The notes under the pieces are model-generated. The model ran no database searches and was not told where the DNA came from. It worked only from the letters and a program-made list of their open reading frames with translations. Below are positions 24,585-32,789 of a stretch of DNA of 64,000 nucleotides, one piece after another. The stretch lies in contig VSDK01023569.1 in NCBI GenBank assembly GCA_009767595.1, positions 203,941-267,940 on the forward strand. The letters run 5' to 3'. This stretch comes from Symbiodinium kawagutii. Its lineage: Eukaryota > Sar > Dinophyceae > Suessiales > Symbiodiniaceae. Within the stretch, counting starts at the first letter, position 1, and every line of letters begins with the position of its first letter. The position numbers and the translations under genes are program-made.

Positions 24585-27500
24585 CATACACACATACATA
24601 CATACATACATACATATACATGCATACATACATACATATACATGCATACATACATACATATACAAACATACATACATATACAAACATACATATACATAAC
24701 ATACACACATACATATACATACATACATATACATACACACATACATACATACATACATACATACATACATACATACACATACACACATACATATACATAC
24801 ATACATACATACATACATACATCATTTTTATTTTAATCTTTATATACTGTAAGTATCATTTGTATATATGCATTTATTTTTTCACATTGTATTCATTTTT
24901 GAAAAGTGTATGTATATATATTTATATTTTTATTGATTGTATTTTATGTATATATATACATATGTATGGGGGGGATGATTTCAGCAAGTTGGCGTACCTT
25001 CCTATTGAGCTTCCGGTTCGCGCGACTGTTCTGGACATCGCTTCGGACACCGAGCATTCCTTGTTCGATGTCCGAGGAACTTGAGATGGATGAACAAGGT
25101 CCCATTCTTCCGCGATTTCTCTCTGCACATCGCGAGCTTGGAGGACCCATGGGACCGTTGCCTCTTCTGGGGACGGCCATGGACTGTGGCAAGCTGGGCG
25201 ATGGCTGAAGTTGAGGGCAGGCAGATCAATGAAGAGATCTGGATATGCACCAGGTAGCCATAGGCAGCCGATGCTGTTGACCTCACTTGTGAGCCCATCA
25301 TCGATATCCATGGCTTGGTTGCTGCCAGGAGCAAGAGACTCATACCCTTCAACACCGCTTCTTGCCGCACGTTGTGTCCCCATGTCTACCCCAAGCCAAG
25401 TCCCTTTCTTTTCAAACCCTTTATCCCGGATGTCCTCAAGAAATGGTCAAATTCCATTGGTTATTTTCACCCAGGGCCCTTGGGACCAACAGATTTGTGA
25501 TCAAATCGGAGTCTCAAGGGGTGGATGCTGGGCAAAATGGGATGCATTTTTTCGGGCTGCAGTTGATCCATATTGTCGGGAGCCTGGCTGCACCATGTCA
25601 AGCCCCTATAATTCACTGGTGATTCGATCCAATCTTTGACCCAACTTGTGGTGCCAAGGCTGTTGTTTAGCAGGGTGATCCTTGGAGAGCCAAGGCCTGT
25701 GCATTGCAGATATCTCCAGGCAGTTGCAGTGCGCAGCTTTTGCGCAAGCCGAAAGCTTTGAGACTGAGCAGCTTGGAAGCAGCCCCAGCCGAGCCGGGCG
25801 ATGCCCGGCGTGCCCGCGCTGGCGCGGCTGGAATTTGCCGGGCGGACTTGTGAAAGAAACTGGCGAAGTCTTGGGTCCTCACAAGTCTCACTTGCTGTTA
25901 GACCAGACTGATGAGATATCCATGTGTATCCCAGCGGTGCTTGATGGGGAAATAACATGTGTTGACGATGTAGAACTTGGGAGTGGGCATGAGTGGACCT
26001 TGCTCCACTGGACATGTTTGAATATGCCATGCATTTAGGTACAGCGCGCTACAGAGTACGGCAATTGTTGGACGAACAACCAGGCTTGATAAATCAAATG
26101 CTAGATGGCAAGTGACTGTCATTCATCATGCCTGAGATCCTTTTCTACGTTTTCAGGCAGTTCTTATTATCACTAATGGTGTGTGTGTGTCGCAATCAAC
26201 CATTGATGGACATGTCCCATGGGCCATGATTACAGAAGGTAAGCATGTACATACTCGTCTCGACTATCCGCAAGTGATCAACACTTTGGGGTCATGGGTT
26301 ATGAGGCAATGCCAAAACCACACCATTCAGCCAAGATCAGTCAACACCAAAGGGCTTGCTCTCACCAGCTTGGGCCCCCGATCATGTGGAGAGCCAGGAT
26401 GAAGAGTCAAGAAACACGTGCACTTCCTGGCAGTTCCTTCAATGGACAAACAGATTTATGGCAAATTTGGAGCGTTTGCTTGCTATGGATTTGAGATGGT
26501 TGATGTATGTTGTGGATTCACGGATCTCACATGGTTGCTGTAGAGGATGTCAAGTGCAAAGTATGTACGGCACGAACATGACCCGGTGTATTTTGTGATA
26601 TCTTGTGATGTTAATATGTTCAGTCACTACTGGTCAATAGAGGTGAAAGGTCCGGTCATGATGTAACTCTTACTGTCATGTCATGTGTGAAGCTGAACGT
26701 AGATAAAAGCTACGGCCTTTTGGTCATCATGCACTGCGGAATCTGGCGTAAGCACCATTTGTGATGAAATGTTGAACATGCAAGATTTAGTGTAATGCTC
26801 GTGCATACCCAGTTTCTCCAGGCAGGTAGTTGGTGGATGAGTGTCCCCATTTCAGACATTGTTTCCTCTTGATCCTGTATATGTATATATATATTTTACA
26901 TACATATTTATGAGTATACGTATATATATATATATATATTTTACATACATATTTATGAGTATACGTATATATATATATATATATTTTACATACATATTTA
27001 TATACATACACATATATATATATATACCTAGCTAGAAAGCTTGGATTGTCATGGAGACTCTTTGGAGATAGGATTGCCAACAACTGATGTTGCGTGGTTG
27101 GGTTTGTACCCGCATCGCCCGCCACTGCCAAGATAGCTAAACAGCTACATCTCCAGTGAGATTGGCTGTTTTGATAAACTGATAAATCGTTGGATCCATT
27201 GACTACCAACATTAGCGCGGCCAACTCCATTATTGGCAATAGGTTCTGTTCAGGTACACCCTATGATGTGGTAGAGGTGCACAATCCGCTCTGATTATAA
27301 AGCCACTGGCCGTCTATTGCATAGTAAGTAATTTGTTCAGTGAACAACTTGAACAACCATTCCGGAATCACATTGAAACAACCAATCTAGTGCAGGTGAT
27401 GATTCCCCCTTTGGTTTTAATCCATCATGTGGAAAATCGGGCCAAGATGATGGAAAATCCATCAGTTTCAGCCACGCACCGTGTTGCCACGGGGGGCCCA

Positions 27501-30500
27501 TGTGGCAGGCACCTTTACATTCTTTCGCGTGGCCTGGTGGCCTTAAATCATCGCGTTGGCTTTGATGGGGCCGTGCCTGGACCGCGGCGCTGCATCCCAG
27601 CTGTGGCTGAGGTCCAGCTGTTGATTGTGAACAAGCTATTTAAGCGATTCATGTTGTATATGGGGGTTTTTTAGAACTGGGAACCCCAAAAAATGGCTGG
27701 TTTATCAATATAAATGGTTTCCTTTGGATGATTTGGGGGTTCCCCATTTTGAGAAGTACCATATTTATGTATTTGTTTCAGAGTTGGGAGATCATAATTT
27801 GAGATATCCAGCATTTTAACAGACAAACCATTATTGATGGGTTGCGTGTTGCGCTTGTTGTTCCTGTATGTTCTTGTTGATTGGTAATCAGTATTTGTGA
27901 GACCATTTTGTTGTTCCGTTGTCCGGTCGTTCGGTCAGAGTCATTGTTGATGTTGTTTGATTTTTTGACGTCGTTGCTGTTGATGTTGCTGTTATCGTTT
28001 GTGGGTCCTTGTGTTTGCTGTTCGGTCTAGCATTAATCAAGTAGATCAAGTAGGAGATTTGGTTTTGATCACATGTTTCCCATGATATTTCTGGACTTAT
28101 GTTATGACATTGCTGGGAAACCCAAAGGTGAGCTTGGGTGGACCCCAAAACTGTGCCACAAGGTTGAAGCAATGGGAGGGCATGGGAGGGCACCCCCACA
28201 AACTGGGCGAAGTGTTCTGCCAGGAAGTGTTTGCCAAATACGAACCTGTGAACTTCATGGGTTCTTTCCCTATATTGCTTACACGGGCGATTTGTTGCAG
28301 ACAGCCCTGAGCAAACTGTGGGTCTCCCCCGCCTGCTTGGCCCCGAGGTTTGGGGTGAGGATTTTGTTTTGGCCGACAGAAACCTGATCCGACCTGTGGC
28401 CTGCTATGCGCTGACGTATATTGAGGCCACACCGGGGAGGCATAGAGAGAATTGCCGTTGACAAGATCCTCTTTGGACCCATAGCTCCGACAGCAATTTC
28501 GCGAATATGGATGAGTCACGAGTCATGACGGGTCAATACCAAGCTAGTTCCTCCTCATACTTTTCGGCTAGCCAATCCGTGTGAGATTCGAATCCCACGG
28601 CTTTGATGAATTCAGGGTAGCCAATGGGTGTTCGTAGCGAGTCAAAAGCGAGATTTTTGCCTTGGTTGTTGGATACCGTGATGCTATGTGATGCTCTTTT
28701 TCCAGAATCACGTGATCCAACACCAACTATGGCAAGTGGGAATAAGCTGGAAGATGCTGGAAGGCAGCAACTGTCGCAATGGCGAGCCGTATTTAGGTAC
28801 TGCAGCGCAACGGCATTCACGAAGGAAGCCAAACAAATCTGATCAGCACATAGTGCATCAAATGTGATGCTTTTACGATGTTTGAGCATGTTCTCAGGAA
28901 GAAAAAAGTATTGAGTCCATTTATAGAATGATGTGTTTGCGCTGAAGCGCCTGTGATGAACTTCATGTCAGGTAACGCTTCATTTGTCACGATGTCGAGA
29001 AACTGCAAGCACGTACAGTGCACATCGAAGTAGTTTTACCATGACAAAGGCCAATTTGGTACCCCCATGGCTAAGAACATGCTAACGTAACGCATCAATA
29101 TACATCTACCTCAAGCAAACAAAGCTGGAAGTCCTTGAAATCGGGTACAGGTGCCTGGGACGCCGGGCCCGCGGAGCCCGTAGGGCCCGTAGGCCCGCGG
29201 AGCCCGCGCCCAGGGCCCGCGCAAGGCCCGCAGAGCCCGTAGAGCCCGTAGGGCCCATAGGGCCCGTAGAGCCCGCAGGGCCCGCGCCCAGGGGGCGCAG
29301 AGGGCCCGTAGCGCCCGGAGAGCCCGCAGGGCCCATAGAGCTGATGGGGCCCGTAGACCCCAGAAGATTCGATGCAGTGGCTTATCGGAGATGGATCTGC
29401 ATAAACATGGCTTCACATGACTGTATAGTAGAAAACAACTTTATTAAACATCTTCAAATCATCTCATTTGCGCATCAACATTTTCACATCATCCCATTTG
29501 CGCATCAAATCGTCACATCATCACACAAGCACATCAACATTTTCACGTCATCACAGAAGCGCATCAACATCTTCACATCATCACACAAGCACATCAACAT
29601 CTTCACATCATCACACAAGCACATCAACATCTTCACATCATCACATCTGCGCATCAGCATCTTCACGTGATCACATCTGCGCATCAACATCTTTACATCA
29701 CAACATAAGCACATCAACATCTTCACATCATCACATCTGCAGATCTGCATCTTCACATCAACACATCTGCAGATCTAGATCTTCACACCCTCAAATCTGC
29801 AGATCTAGATCTTCACACCCTCACATCTGCAGATCTAGATTTTCTCACTTTCACATTTGCAGATCTCTCTCTCTCTCTCGCTCTTCTTTCTTCTTCTCCC
29901 TACTGCCGAGGCAGTGCCGACATGTGCGCCGTTTCGTGTTCATCCAACGTCCAAAGCTTGGTGAAATTGCAATCTTGAATTTTCGGCTTCCTGGATGTTG
30001 AGGTCGAAAACTGCGGTGAAATTGCGATTTTGAGTTTTTCCCGGCGACCGTTTCCCGTTTTGCGGAAATTGAGCGCCAAAAAATGCGACAAAATCGCGAT
30101 TTTGAGATTTCCCCGCCGACAGCTTCGCTTTTTGTGGACATTGAACGTCAAAATTTTGACATGAAATTGCGATTTTAAGTTTTCCACGGCGACTGCATCG
30201 CGTTTGTGGACATTGACCGTCAAAACTTGAAGTGAAATCGCGATTTTGAACTCTAACCTGCGGCCGTTCTCGGATTTCTTGATGTTCAGTGTCAGAAACT
30301 GAGGCAAAATTGCGATTTTGAAGACTGACTTGGCTCCTTGTGTCTTAGTACGTTTTGCTCTGGCACGTTTGGCTTTGGTACGTTTCGCTCTGGTACGTTT
30401 TGCTCTGGTACGTTTTGCTCTGGTACGTTTTGCTTTGGTATGTTTTGGTCTGGTACGCTTTGCTGTGGTGCGTTGTGCGTTTTGCTTTGGCACGTTGTGT

Positions 30501-32240
30501 CATGGTACGTTTTGCTGTGGTACGTTTTGCTGTCGTGAAGCCTAGGGGGCCCGTAGAGCCCGTAGAGCCCTTAGGGCCCGTAGAGCCCATAGAGCCCATA
30601 GAGCCCGCGCGCAGGGCCCGTAGAGCCCGTGCCCACGGGCCCGTAGAGCCCGTGGGGCCCGTAGAGCCCGTAGGGCCCGTAGGGCCCGTAGAGCCCGTAG
30701 AGCCCGTAAAGCCCGCGGGCGTTCAGAACACCTCTTCTCTTGAAATCATGCGTCATTTTCCTCATGTTTTTCAAATCTGAATCTTCGGAACGAGGATGGT
30801 GGATGTCACTTGGGATCACTTGGGTAGCATGGGGAGCCCTCGAAAGTGCTGGGCATGGTAAGGCATGGCTTACGCCATCCAACCAGCCATCCAACCAGCC
30901 ATCCAACCAGCCATCCAACCAGCCATCCAACCAGGTCCAGCTGCACTCACTGACGCTCTGAAGCCTCGGTAGGTCCTTTTCCTGACCCGCTCCAGCTTCC
31001 TTGACGTCATCGAGCATCGTCCCTCGGCCTGGGTCAAGGCTCTGGGCTCAGTGGTAAGCTATGGGGGGCCCCCACAGCATCCCTGGTTGGTACCAATCAG
31101 TTCATCAAGCATGATCTGGTGGGTGGTTTGATTCACATTTTTGATTTGTCCTAGTAATTATGAACAAATGGCTGGTTTACTAATATTTTTGGTAGGGATT
31201 GAAACCACCAAACAGTGACAACTGGGGAACCCCCATGACTTGAGAAACACCCGCTTATGGAGATATAGTCCAAACTCCGTGACCCTGGTTGCTCACATGA
31301 AATGACCTTTTCAGTAGTTTTGGTTGGGATGTTCATCTACCCATTTATCTTAGTCATGGCCCATGCCCATAGTGGTGAATGGTAGTAAATCTTGGCAAAA
31401 GTGGTCATTACTTTAGTGGTGATAAATCATAGTCGTAGTAATGGGCCAATAGATTTGACTCTGACGGTTATAATGAGTTCCCGCCTAATAGGAGGGAAAA
31501 TGATGGTTGCTCATTGGTTTTTACTGGGCAATGTGAGATCCTTACTGCAACAAACCAGCCCCTATTTTTTGTTTGGGAATCACACCAGCTGTTCGAATGG
31601 TCAAACTTGGGGTGGTTTATCACTGTCTTGGCTCCCTCATCAGCAAGAATGATTGGTCAAACGAAATGGCGGATCTTCAGATACGATGGTTCATAGCAGG
31701 ATTAGCAACCAGAGTTGGAGAAGTAACAGTCATGGGTCAGTGGGAATGTTGGGATGATGAAACTGAGGGTGGAATGCAACTATTGACTACGCAGCATCCT
31801 GATGAGAATCGAAGTTTAAGGGGCACGTGTGAATATGTTTGAATGATGTTGTCGTATCACCCAGTATGCAATAGCAACTAATACGCCAACCGTTATCACA
31901 GGTACTTTTGGATACTGGTGGTAACTGCCCCTAAGTACATTCTTGGTCATTGGCCAGCAGCAAAGATGAGGTCATTAGCAGTAGTCATTCCAGGTCAAAC
32001 CACCACCGGATTAGTCTTAAACATCTGAAACACTCAAGACATTTCGTGCTGCTCGCCAGGGCTTGTTGCCACTGCTTGAGCTGACCACCAGCGTTTTGAG
32101 GTCAGCGAAATGTCCCGGAACTGGGTCAGATTGTGAGACGCTACTGCGTGCGCATGGCTGTGCGCCGTGGTGTAATGGCTGAAGCACGACGAAGGCTCGA
32201 CATCAAACATCAGTTGGTGGCTCGGCAAAGCTGTGGGGGA
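8190..32240 (+). CDS. Voltage-gated, cyclic-nucleotide-binding-type potassium channel gene (split over many exons; extent approximate)
   Basis: Scattered + strand exons encode, in the expected order, pieces of a six-transmembrane K+ channel with a C-terminal cyclic-nucleotide-binding domain (EAG/CNG/HCN type). They are an S4 sensor with a basic residue at every third position (19273), the selectivity filter [11 protein letters not shown] (21421), an S6 helix (21693), a C-linker with [11 protein letters not shown] (23771) and the end of a CNBD with [15 protein letters not shown] (30973). Proposed N-terminal exons are at 8190 and 8880. Such channels sit in a membrane and pass K+ in response to voltage and/or bound cyclic nucleotide. 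The S1-S3 exons and most of the CNBD were not found with confidence. The filter-S6 join is exact in phase; other links are inferred from order and phase. Two adjacent genes, rather than one, cannot be excluded. Confidence 0.5.
8880..9220 (+). CDS. Proposed second exon: coiled coil then an 8-residue repeat
   Basis: After an AG at 8878-8879 the frame reads [13 protein letters not shown] and continues the helix of the 8190 exon. It then runs through four imperfect copies of an 8-residue unit ([24 protein letters not shown]) encoded by a 24-base tandem repeat at about 8943-9040. A polar, disordered-looking stretch follows. A GT donor near 9221 gives phase 1, compatible with the exon at 10335. The whole frame is open from 8880 to the stop at 9246-9248. 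Confidence 0.5.
9381..9411. repeat. 10-bp tandem repeat (CAGGAGAGAA), three copies
   Basis: Three perfect consecutive copies in a presumed intron. Confidence 0.9.
9412..10063. other. Presumed intron; nothing certain
   Basis: One stretch around 9850-9910 could be a short exon (its frame contains [15 protein letters not shown]), but I found no matched splice pair. Confidence 0.3.
10064..10188. mobile_element. MITE-like element, family D (single copy)
   Basis: Inverted ends of ~20 bases: AGCCACATGTACGTCAC at the left and GTGACGGACATGTAGCCAC at the right. The interior contains G7/C7-type inverted runs (GGGGGGGTAAGGCCCCCCC), so the single strand could fold into a long hairpin. No ORF. Confidence 0.7.
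10335..10484 (+). CDS. Internal exon (linker region, unrecognised)
   Basis: An AG at 10333-10334 is followed by an open frame containing [17 protein letters not shown] and [17 protein letters not shown]. It ends at a textbook donor (GTAAGT at 10485) in phase 1. Codon use and protein character are convincing. I do not recognise the domain. The phase agrees with the exons on either side (8880 and 10660), so it probably belongs to the same gene. Confidence 0.6.
10660..10736 (+). CDS. Internal exon ending at a GC donor
   Basis: The AG at 10658-10659 is followed by two bases that complete the phase-1 codon of the previous exon. The frame then reads [20 protein letters not shown] and ends PWDT at a consensus GC donor (GCAAGT, 10737). 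The basic, proline-rich content suggests a cytoplasmic linker. Confidence 0.58.
10979..11069 (+). CDS. Possible internal exon (cytoplasmic linker)
   Basis: After an AG at 10977-10978 a phase-0 frame reads [20 protein letters not shown] and remains open to about 11085. The phase agrees with the 10660 exon. The 3' end is uncertain; GC or GA donors near 11069 are possible. Confidence 0.35.
11085..11519. other. Presumed intron; no supported exon
   Basis: A 61-codon ORF at 11013-11198 overlaps the candidate linker exon in another frame. Nothing else stands out. Confidence 0.3.
11520..12665. repeat. AGT/GTA trinucleotide-rich low-complexity region
   Basis: Over 1 kb consists mostly of AGTAGTAAGTAG-type words, degenerating to GGTAGTGGCAGTGG toward 12660. 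Long ORFs here (for example 12091-12750 as poly-Val and 12087-12707 minus as poly-Thr) simply translate the repeat. Confidence 0.9.
12666..15109. other. Presumed intron; weak exon candidates only
   Basis: Two stretches have protein-like character without a matched splice pair: about 13120-13275 (frame with [14 protein letters not shown]), and 13402-13461, which ends at a GT donor (13462). I cannot assign either. The remainder shows nothing. Confidence 0.25.
15110..15210. repeat. A/T-rich (TA)n-type simple sequence
   Basis: Two TATATATA runs (about 15126 and 15190) in A/T-rich DNA. Confidence 0.8.
15480..15572. repeat. A/T-rich simple sequence
   Basis: Alternating TATAC/TATAT runs and an A/T homopolymer block. 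Confidence 0.8.
15600..17221. other. Presumed intron; no certain exon
   Basis: A frame at about 15930-15990 contains [12 protein letters not shown] and ends at a GT donor (GTAAAG), but the opposite strand also reads well there. TA runs occur at 16146-16162. No other feature. Confidence 0.25.
17222..17640. repeat. ~112-bp tandem repeat, about four copies
   Basis: Blocks starting GGACCCTAATGATAAAAA occur at 17241, 17353, 17465 and (diverged) 17583, giving periods of 112, 112 and 118. Each block also contains TTTTGGCGTTTAATG and CCTTATTAAATTCTT. No coding capacity. Confidence 0.85.
17641..18649. other. Presumed intron; nothing certain
   Basis: A/T-rich. A stretch at 18145-18248 ends at a possible GT donor (GTAAAA) and is open in two frames, so the frame cannot be chosen. 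Confidence 0.25.
18650..18755. repeat. 18-bp tandem repeat (TTTGGGATTTCTATGTTG type), about five copies
   Basis: Successive 18-base units differ by one or two bases. The ORFs over it are translations of the repeat. Confidence 0.9.
18905..18978 (+). CDS. Possible channel exon before S4
   Basis: After an AG at 18903-18904 one frame reads [19 protein letters not shown]. It ends at a consensus donor (GTAAGT, 18979) in phase 1. The position just upstream of S4, and the sequence character, suit the region between S2 and S3 of a dinoflagellate channel. That is inference; no diagnostic residue proves it. Confidence 0.4.
18991..19052. repeat. Perfect 16-bp inverted repeat (intronic hairpin)
   Basis: ATTGATGGAAGAAAGC at 18991-19006 is exactly complementary to GCTTTCTTCCATCAAT at 19037-19052, with a 30-base loop. 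It begins 12 bases after the GT donor at 18979, so a folded stem could affect use of that donor. Confidence 0.85.
19273..19353 (+). CDS. Channel exon: S4 voltage sensor
   Basis: After an AG at 19271-19272 (or 19263-19264) the frame reads [19 protein letters not shown]. Basic residues recur every third position (R, K, R, K), the hallmark of an S4 segment. The next segment, WRIPLDR, would be the S4-S5 linker. The 3' end is uncertain. The other two forward frames give longer ORFs, which I take as shadows. Confidence 0.6.
19440..19507 (+). CDS. Possible channel exon: S5-like helix
   Basis: One frame reads [15 protein letters not shown], a hydrophobic helix ending in His-Cys as many S5 segments do. 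It is closed by a possible GT donor (about 19508). It lies between S4 and the pore as expected. Exon edges are not fixed, and another frame is open over the same bases. Confidence 0.35.
19508..20700. other. Presumed intron
   Basis: Several overlapping ORFs occur, none with recognisable channel sequence. The missing part of the S5-pore linker may lie here or at 20814-21257. Confidence 0.3.
20701..20813. mobile_element. MITE-like element, family A
   Basis: CATGGTGGTTTCTCAAAATA at the left and CTATTTTGAGAACCCCCCACATG at the right form clear inverted ends. The interior ACTATAAATGGTTAATAG resembles the copies at 2305 and 27655. Confidence 0.75.
21258..21352. repeat. (TA)n microsatellite
   Basis: Nearly uninterrupted TATATA across ~95 bases, ending ~70 bases upstream of the pore exon. 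Confidence 0.93.
21421..21491 (+). CDS. Channel exon: K+ selectivity filter
   Basis: After the acceptor CTTCTGCAG the frame reads [15 protein letters not shown] and then [15 protein letters not shown] is the K+ channel filter signature (T/S-V-G-Y-G-D), and its surroundings match S6-proximal loops of EAG/CNG-type channels in alveolates. The exon ends at a GT donor (21492) in phase 1, which joins exactly to the S6 exon at 21693. This is the firmest functional call in the first half of the window. Confidence 0.85.
21693..21772 (+). CDS. Channel exon: S6 helix
   Basis: Two bases complete the Gly codon from the pore exon. The frame then reads [20 protein letters not shown] and TDIT, a hydrophobic S6 with the Gly hinge and the I-x-x-D/N ending common in this family. 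No GT donor follows in frame before the stop (21779-21781). A GA (21770) or GC (21774) donor must be used, consistent with other introns here. Confidence 0.8.
21782..22057. other. Presumed intron
   Basis: No feature apart from ATTGATGCA-type words near 21930-21960. Confidence 0.4.
22058..22146. mobile_element. MITE, family E, with perfect 21-bp terminal inverted repeats
   Basis: The left end starts TAATGTTGGTTTCTGATTAG and the right end is its exact 21-base reverse complement, ending CAACATTA. The element is 89 bases with no ORF. The terminal TA suggests a TA target site, as used by Tc1/mariner-type elements. Confidence 0.85.
22198..22330 (+). CDS. Weak exon candidate after S6
   Basis: One frame reads [20 protein letters not shown], vaguely like the start of a C-linker (channels often have MDxLNxM here). 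There is no firm splice pair and the rest of the frame is not convincing. The minus strand is open too. Confidence 0.22.
22331..23360. other. Presumed intron; nothing certain
   Basis: Short ORFs only. Confidence 0.3.
23385..23440 (+). CDS. Possible channel exon: start of the C-linker
   Basis: Following CGAG, one frame reads [16 protein letters not shown]. Its LRxRLR-like basic helix is typical of the C-linker upstream of the MSP motif found at 23771. The reading is short and the boundaries are unproven. Confidence 0.3.
23771..23832 (+). CDS. Channel exon: C-linker ([14 protein letters not shown])
   Basis: After an AG at 23769-23770 the frame reads [22 protein letters not shown]-x-x-(M/L)-S-P-x-L-x-x-E-(V/I) is a strong signature of the C-linker between S6 and the CNBD in EAG/CNG/HCN channels. 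A GC donor at 23833 is likely. Confidence 0.65.
23945..24068. mobile_element. MITE-like element, family B, short copy
   Basis: The ends TATATGGCTATGGGTCAA and TTGACCCACTGCCATATA are inverted over ~18 bases with two mismatches. The interior is nearly identical to the 6083 copy. Confidence 0.8.
24180..24236. repeat. (GATA)n-type microsatellite
   Basis: GATAGATAGATA runs in A/T-rich DNA, directly before the ACAT array. Confidence 0.85.
24267..24822. repeat. (ACAT)n tetranucleotide array, ~555 bp
   Basis: ACATACAT with scattered ATACACAC, TATACATG and CAAACA variants. Long ORFs on both strands (Thr-Tyr-Ile-His and Met-Tyr-Val-Cys) are repeat translations. A longer variant pattern, from CATACAAACATACATATAC to the CACAC blocks, recurs near 24340 and 24680, pointing to segmental duplication inside the array. 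Confidence 0.95.
24920..26870. other. Presumed intron with unassigned ORFs on both strands
   Basis: The stretch 24980-25640 has coding-like character but is open on both strands (+ frame with [15 protein letters not shown]; minus frame with [16 protein letters not shown]). A + frame near 26401-26500 reads [19 protein letters not shown] and could be a piece between the C-linker and the CNBD. No splice pairs fix any of these, so I do not call a gene. Confidence 0.3.
26878..27030. repeat. ~46-bp A/T-rich tandem repeat, three copies
   Basis: TTTTACATACATATTTATGA followed by a TATA run recurs at about 26893, 26938 and 26984. Confidence 0.88.
27031..27654. other. Presumed intron; unassigned ORF
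   Basis: A 113-codon + ORF (27333-27674) has no recognisable motif and is partly GC-rich. Nothing else. Confidence 0.25.
27655..27772. mobile_element. MITE-like element, family A, diverged
   Basis: Left end TATATGGGGGTTTTTTAGAA, right end CCATTTTGAGAAGTACCATA. The interior ATATAAATGGTTTCCTTTGG resembles the 2305 and 20701 copies. Confidence 0.65.
27773..29156. other. Presumed intron with weak exon candidates
   Basis: On + at 28196-28270 one frame reads [19 protein letters not shown]. On - at about 28535-28655 one frame reads [20 protein letters not shown] and ends at a possible GT donor. Both look protein-like, but neither is recognised or joined to anything. Confidence 0.28.
29157..29350. 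repeat. GC-rich GCCCGTAGG/GCCCGTAGA repeat block (left)
   Basis: Roughly 9- and 15-base units built from GGGCCCGTAGAGCCC. The GGGCCC core is palindromic. Collagen-like Gly-Pro ORFs on the minus strand are translation of the repeat. A matching block lies at 30541. Confidence 0.92.
29440..29864. repeat. 30-bp satellite (CACATCATCACACAAGCACA type), about 14 copies
   Basis: Units of 30 bases run across the block. The 5' copies carry ACAAGCACATCAACATCTTC. The 3' copies (from about 29740) have changed to CTGCAGATCTAGATCTTCAC, introducing the palindrome AGATCTAGATCT. Confidence 0.92.
29995..30330. repeat. ~70-bp repeat with a GAAATTGCGATTTTGA core, about five copies
   Basis: The core (AAATTGCGATTTTGA or AAATCGCGATTTTGA) recurs at about 30017, 30092, 30163, 30235 and 30306. 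Spacers contain GTGGACATTGACCGTCAAAA-like sequence. Confidence 0.85.
30343..30536. repeat. 15-bp satellite (TGGTACGTTTTGCTC), about 13 copies
   Basis: The period is exactly 15 with single-base variants. All frames are open across it as an artefact. Confidence 0.93.
30541..30717. repeat. GC-rich GCCCGTAGG/GCCCGTAGA repeat block (right)
   Basis: Same unit as at 29157, in the same orientation. The two blocks bracket the three satellites between them. Confidence 0.92.
30881..30943. repeat. 12-bp tandem repeat (CATCCAACCAGC), five copies
   Basis: Perfect copies ending 30 bases upstream of the channel exon at 30973. Confidence 0.93.
30973..31053 (+). CDS. Channel exon: end of the cyclic-nucleotide-binding domain
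   Basis: Between an AG (30971-30972) and a GTAAGC donor (31054) a 27-codon frame reads [20 protein letters not shown] and VKALGSV. The L-x-R-x-x-F-L-D-V pattern followed by a helix matches the last strand and C-helix of CNBDs in CNG/EAG-family channels. It is 7 kb downstream of the C-linker exon. The intervening CNBD exons, with the phosphate-binding cassette, were not identified. Confidence 0.55.
31119..31214. mobile_element. MITE-like element, family C
   Basis: GGTGGTTTGATTCACATTTT at the left and GGGATTGAAACCACC at the right are inverted. The interior TAGTAATTATGAACAAATGG matches family C at 3430 and 41383. Confidence 0.6.
31215..32105. other. Presumed intron; nothing certain
   Basis: Overlapping ORFs at 31392-31842 share no recognisable motif. 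Confidence 0.3.
32106..32240 (+). CDS. Possible channel exon downstream of the CNBD
   Basis: After an AG at 32104-32105 a frame reads [19 protein letters not shown] and stays open to the TGA at 32262-32264. The Y-x-x-x-x-V basic helix resembles the segment after the CNBD in dinoflagellate channels. The donor is uncertain. Confidence 0.35.
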
Positions 32241-32521
32241 CAGTGGAAGCCTCGAAACCAGTGATGTGTCAGGACATGTTGGCGCTAGAGGCCTATAAAT
32301 GGTGAGTAAATGGTGAGCAAATGATTCGTGATGGTTAGGTATGGTTACAAAAAATCACCATGGTCAGTAACGAAGGCAAATGACAACGATGGTTTACAGA
32401 GTTGACCAAATGTTGACCGCTACTCAAACTCCTCGCATTCGGATGCCGACAATGACTCCACCCAGTAATATATGCGTGTGTTAGGGCCGCCTTTCACGTC
32501 CTGGGTATTTTGACTGATCGC

Positions 32522-32569
32522 CACCGCCACCATCACCACCACAACCACAACCACAACCACAGCCACCAG

Positions 32570-32634
<65 letters not shown>

Positions 32635-32645
32635 AGCATCACCAC
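32522..32645. repeat. (CAT)n/(CAC)n microsatellite
   Basis: CACCATCACCACAACCACAA followed by about 25 CAT triplets. Confidence 0.95.
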
Positions 32646-32789
32646 CATCATCATTGCTTTTCAAGAATGACAAGACGCAATGCTCGGCGTGGTCAATCAA
32701 CAGTAACACAATTTCGGGGTCCCCATGAGGCGGGGCCCCGCACCACCCGATGCAACATGGCTCAACCATCGGCCAGTTCATCAGAGACC

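Noticed and set aside
24267..24822. Regular repeats considered as a CRISPR array
   Set aside because: A microsatellite with no unique spacers; eukaryotic context.
24176..24836. Five overlapping ORFs of 130-212 codons on both strands
   Set aside because: Translation of the ACAT tetranucleotide array.
29106..29416. Collagen-like Gly-Pro ORFs on the minus strand
   Set aside because: Translation of the GGGCCCGTAG repeat.
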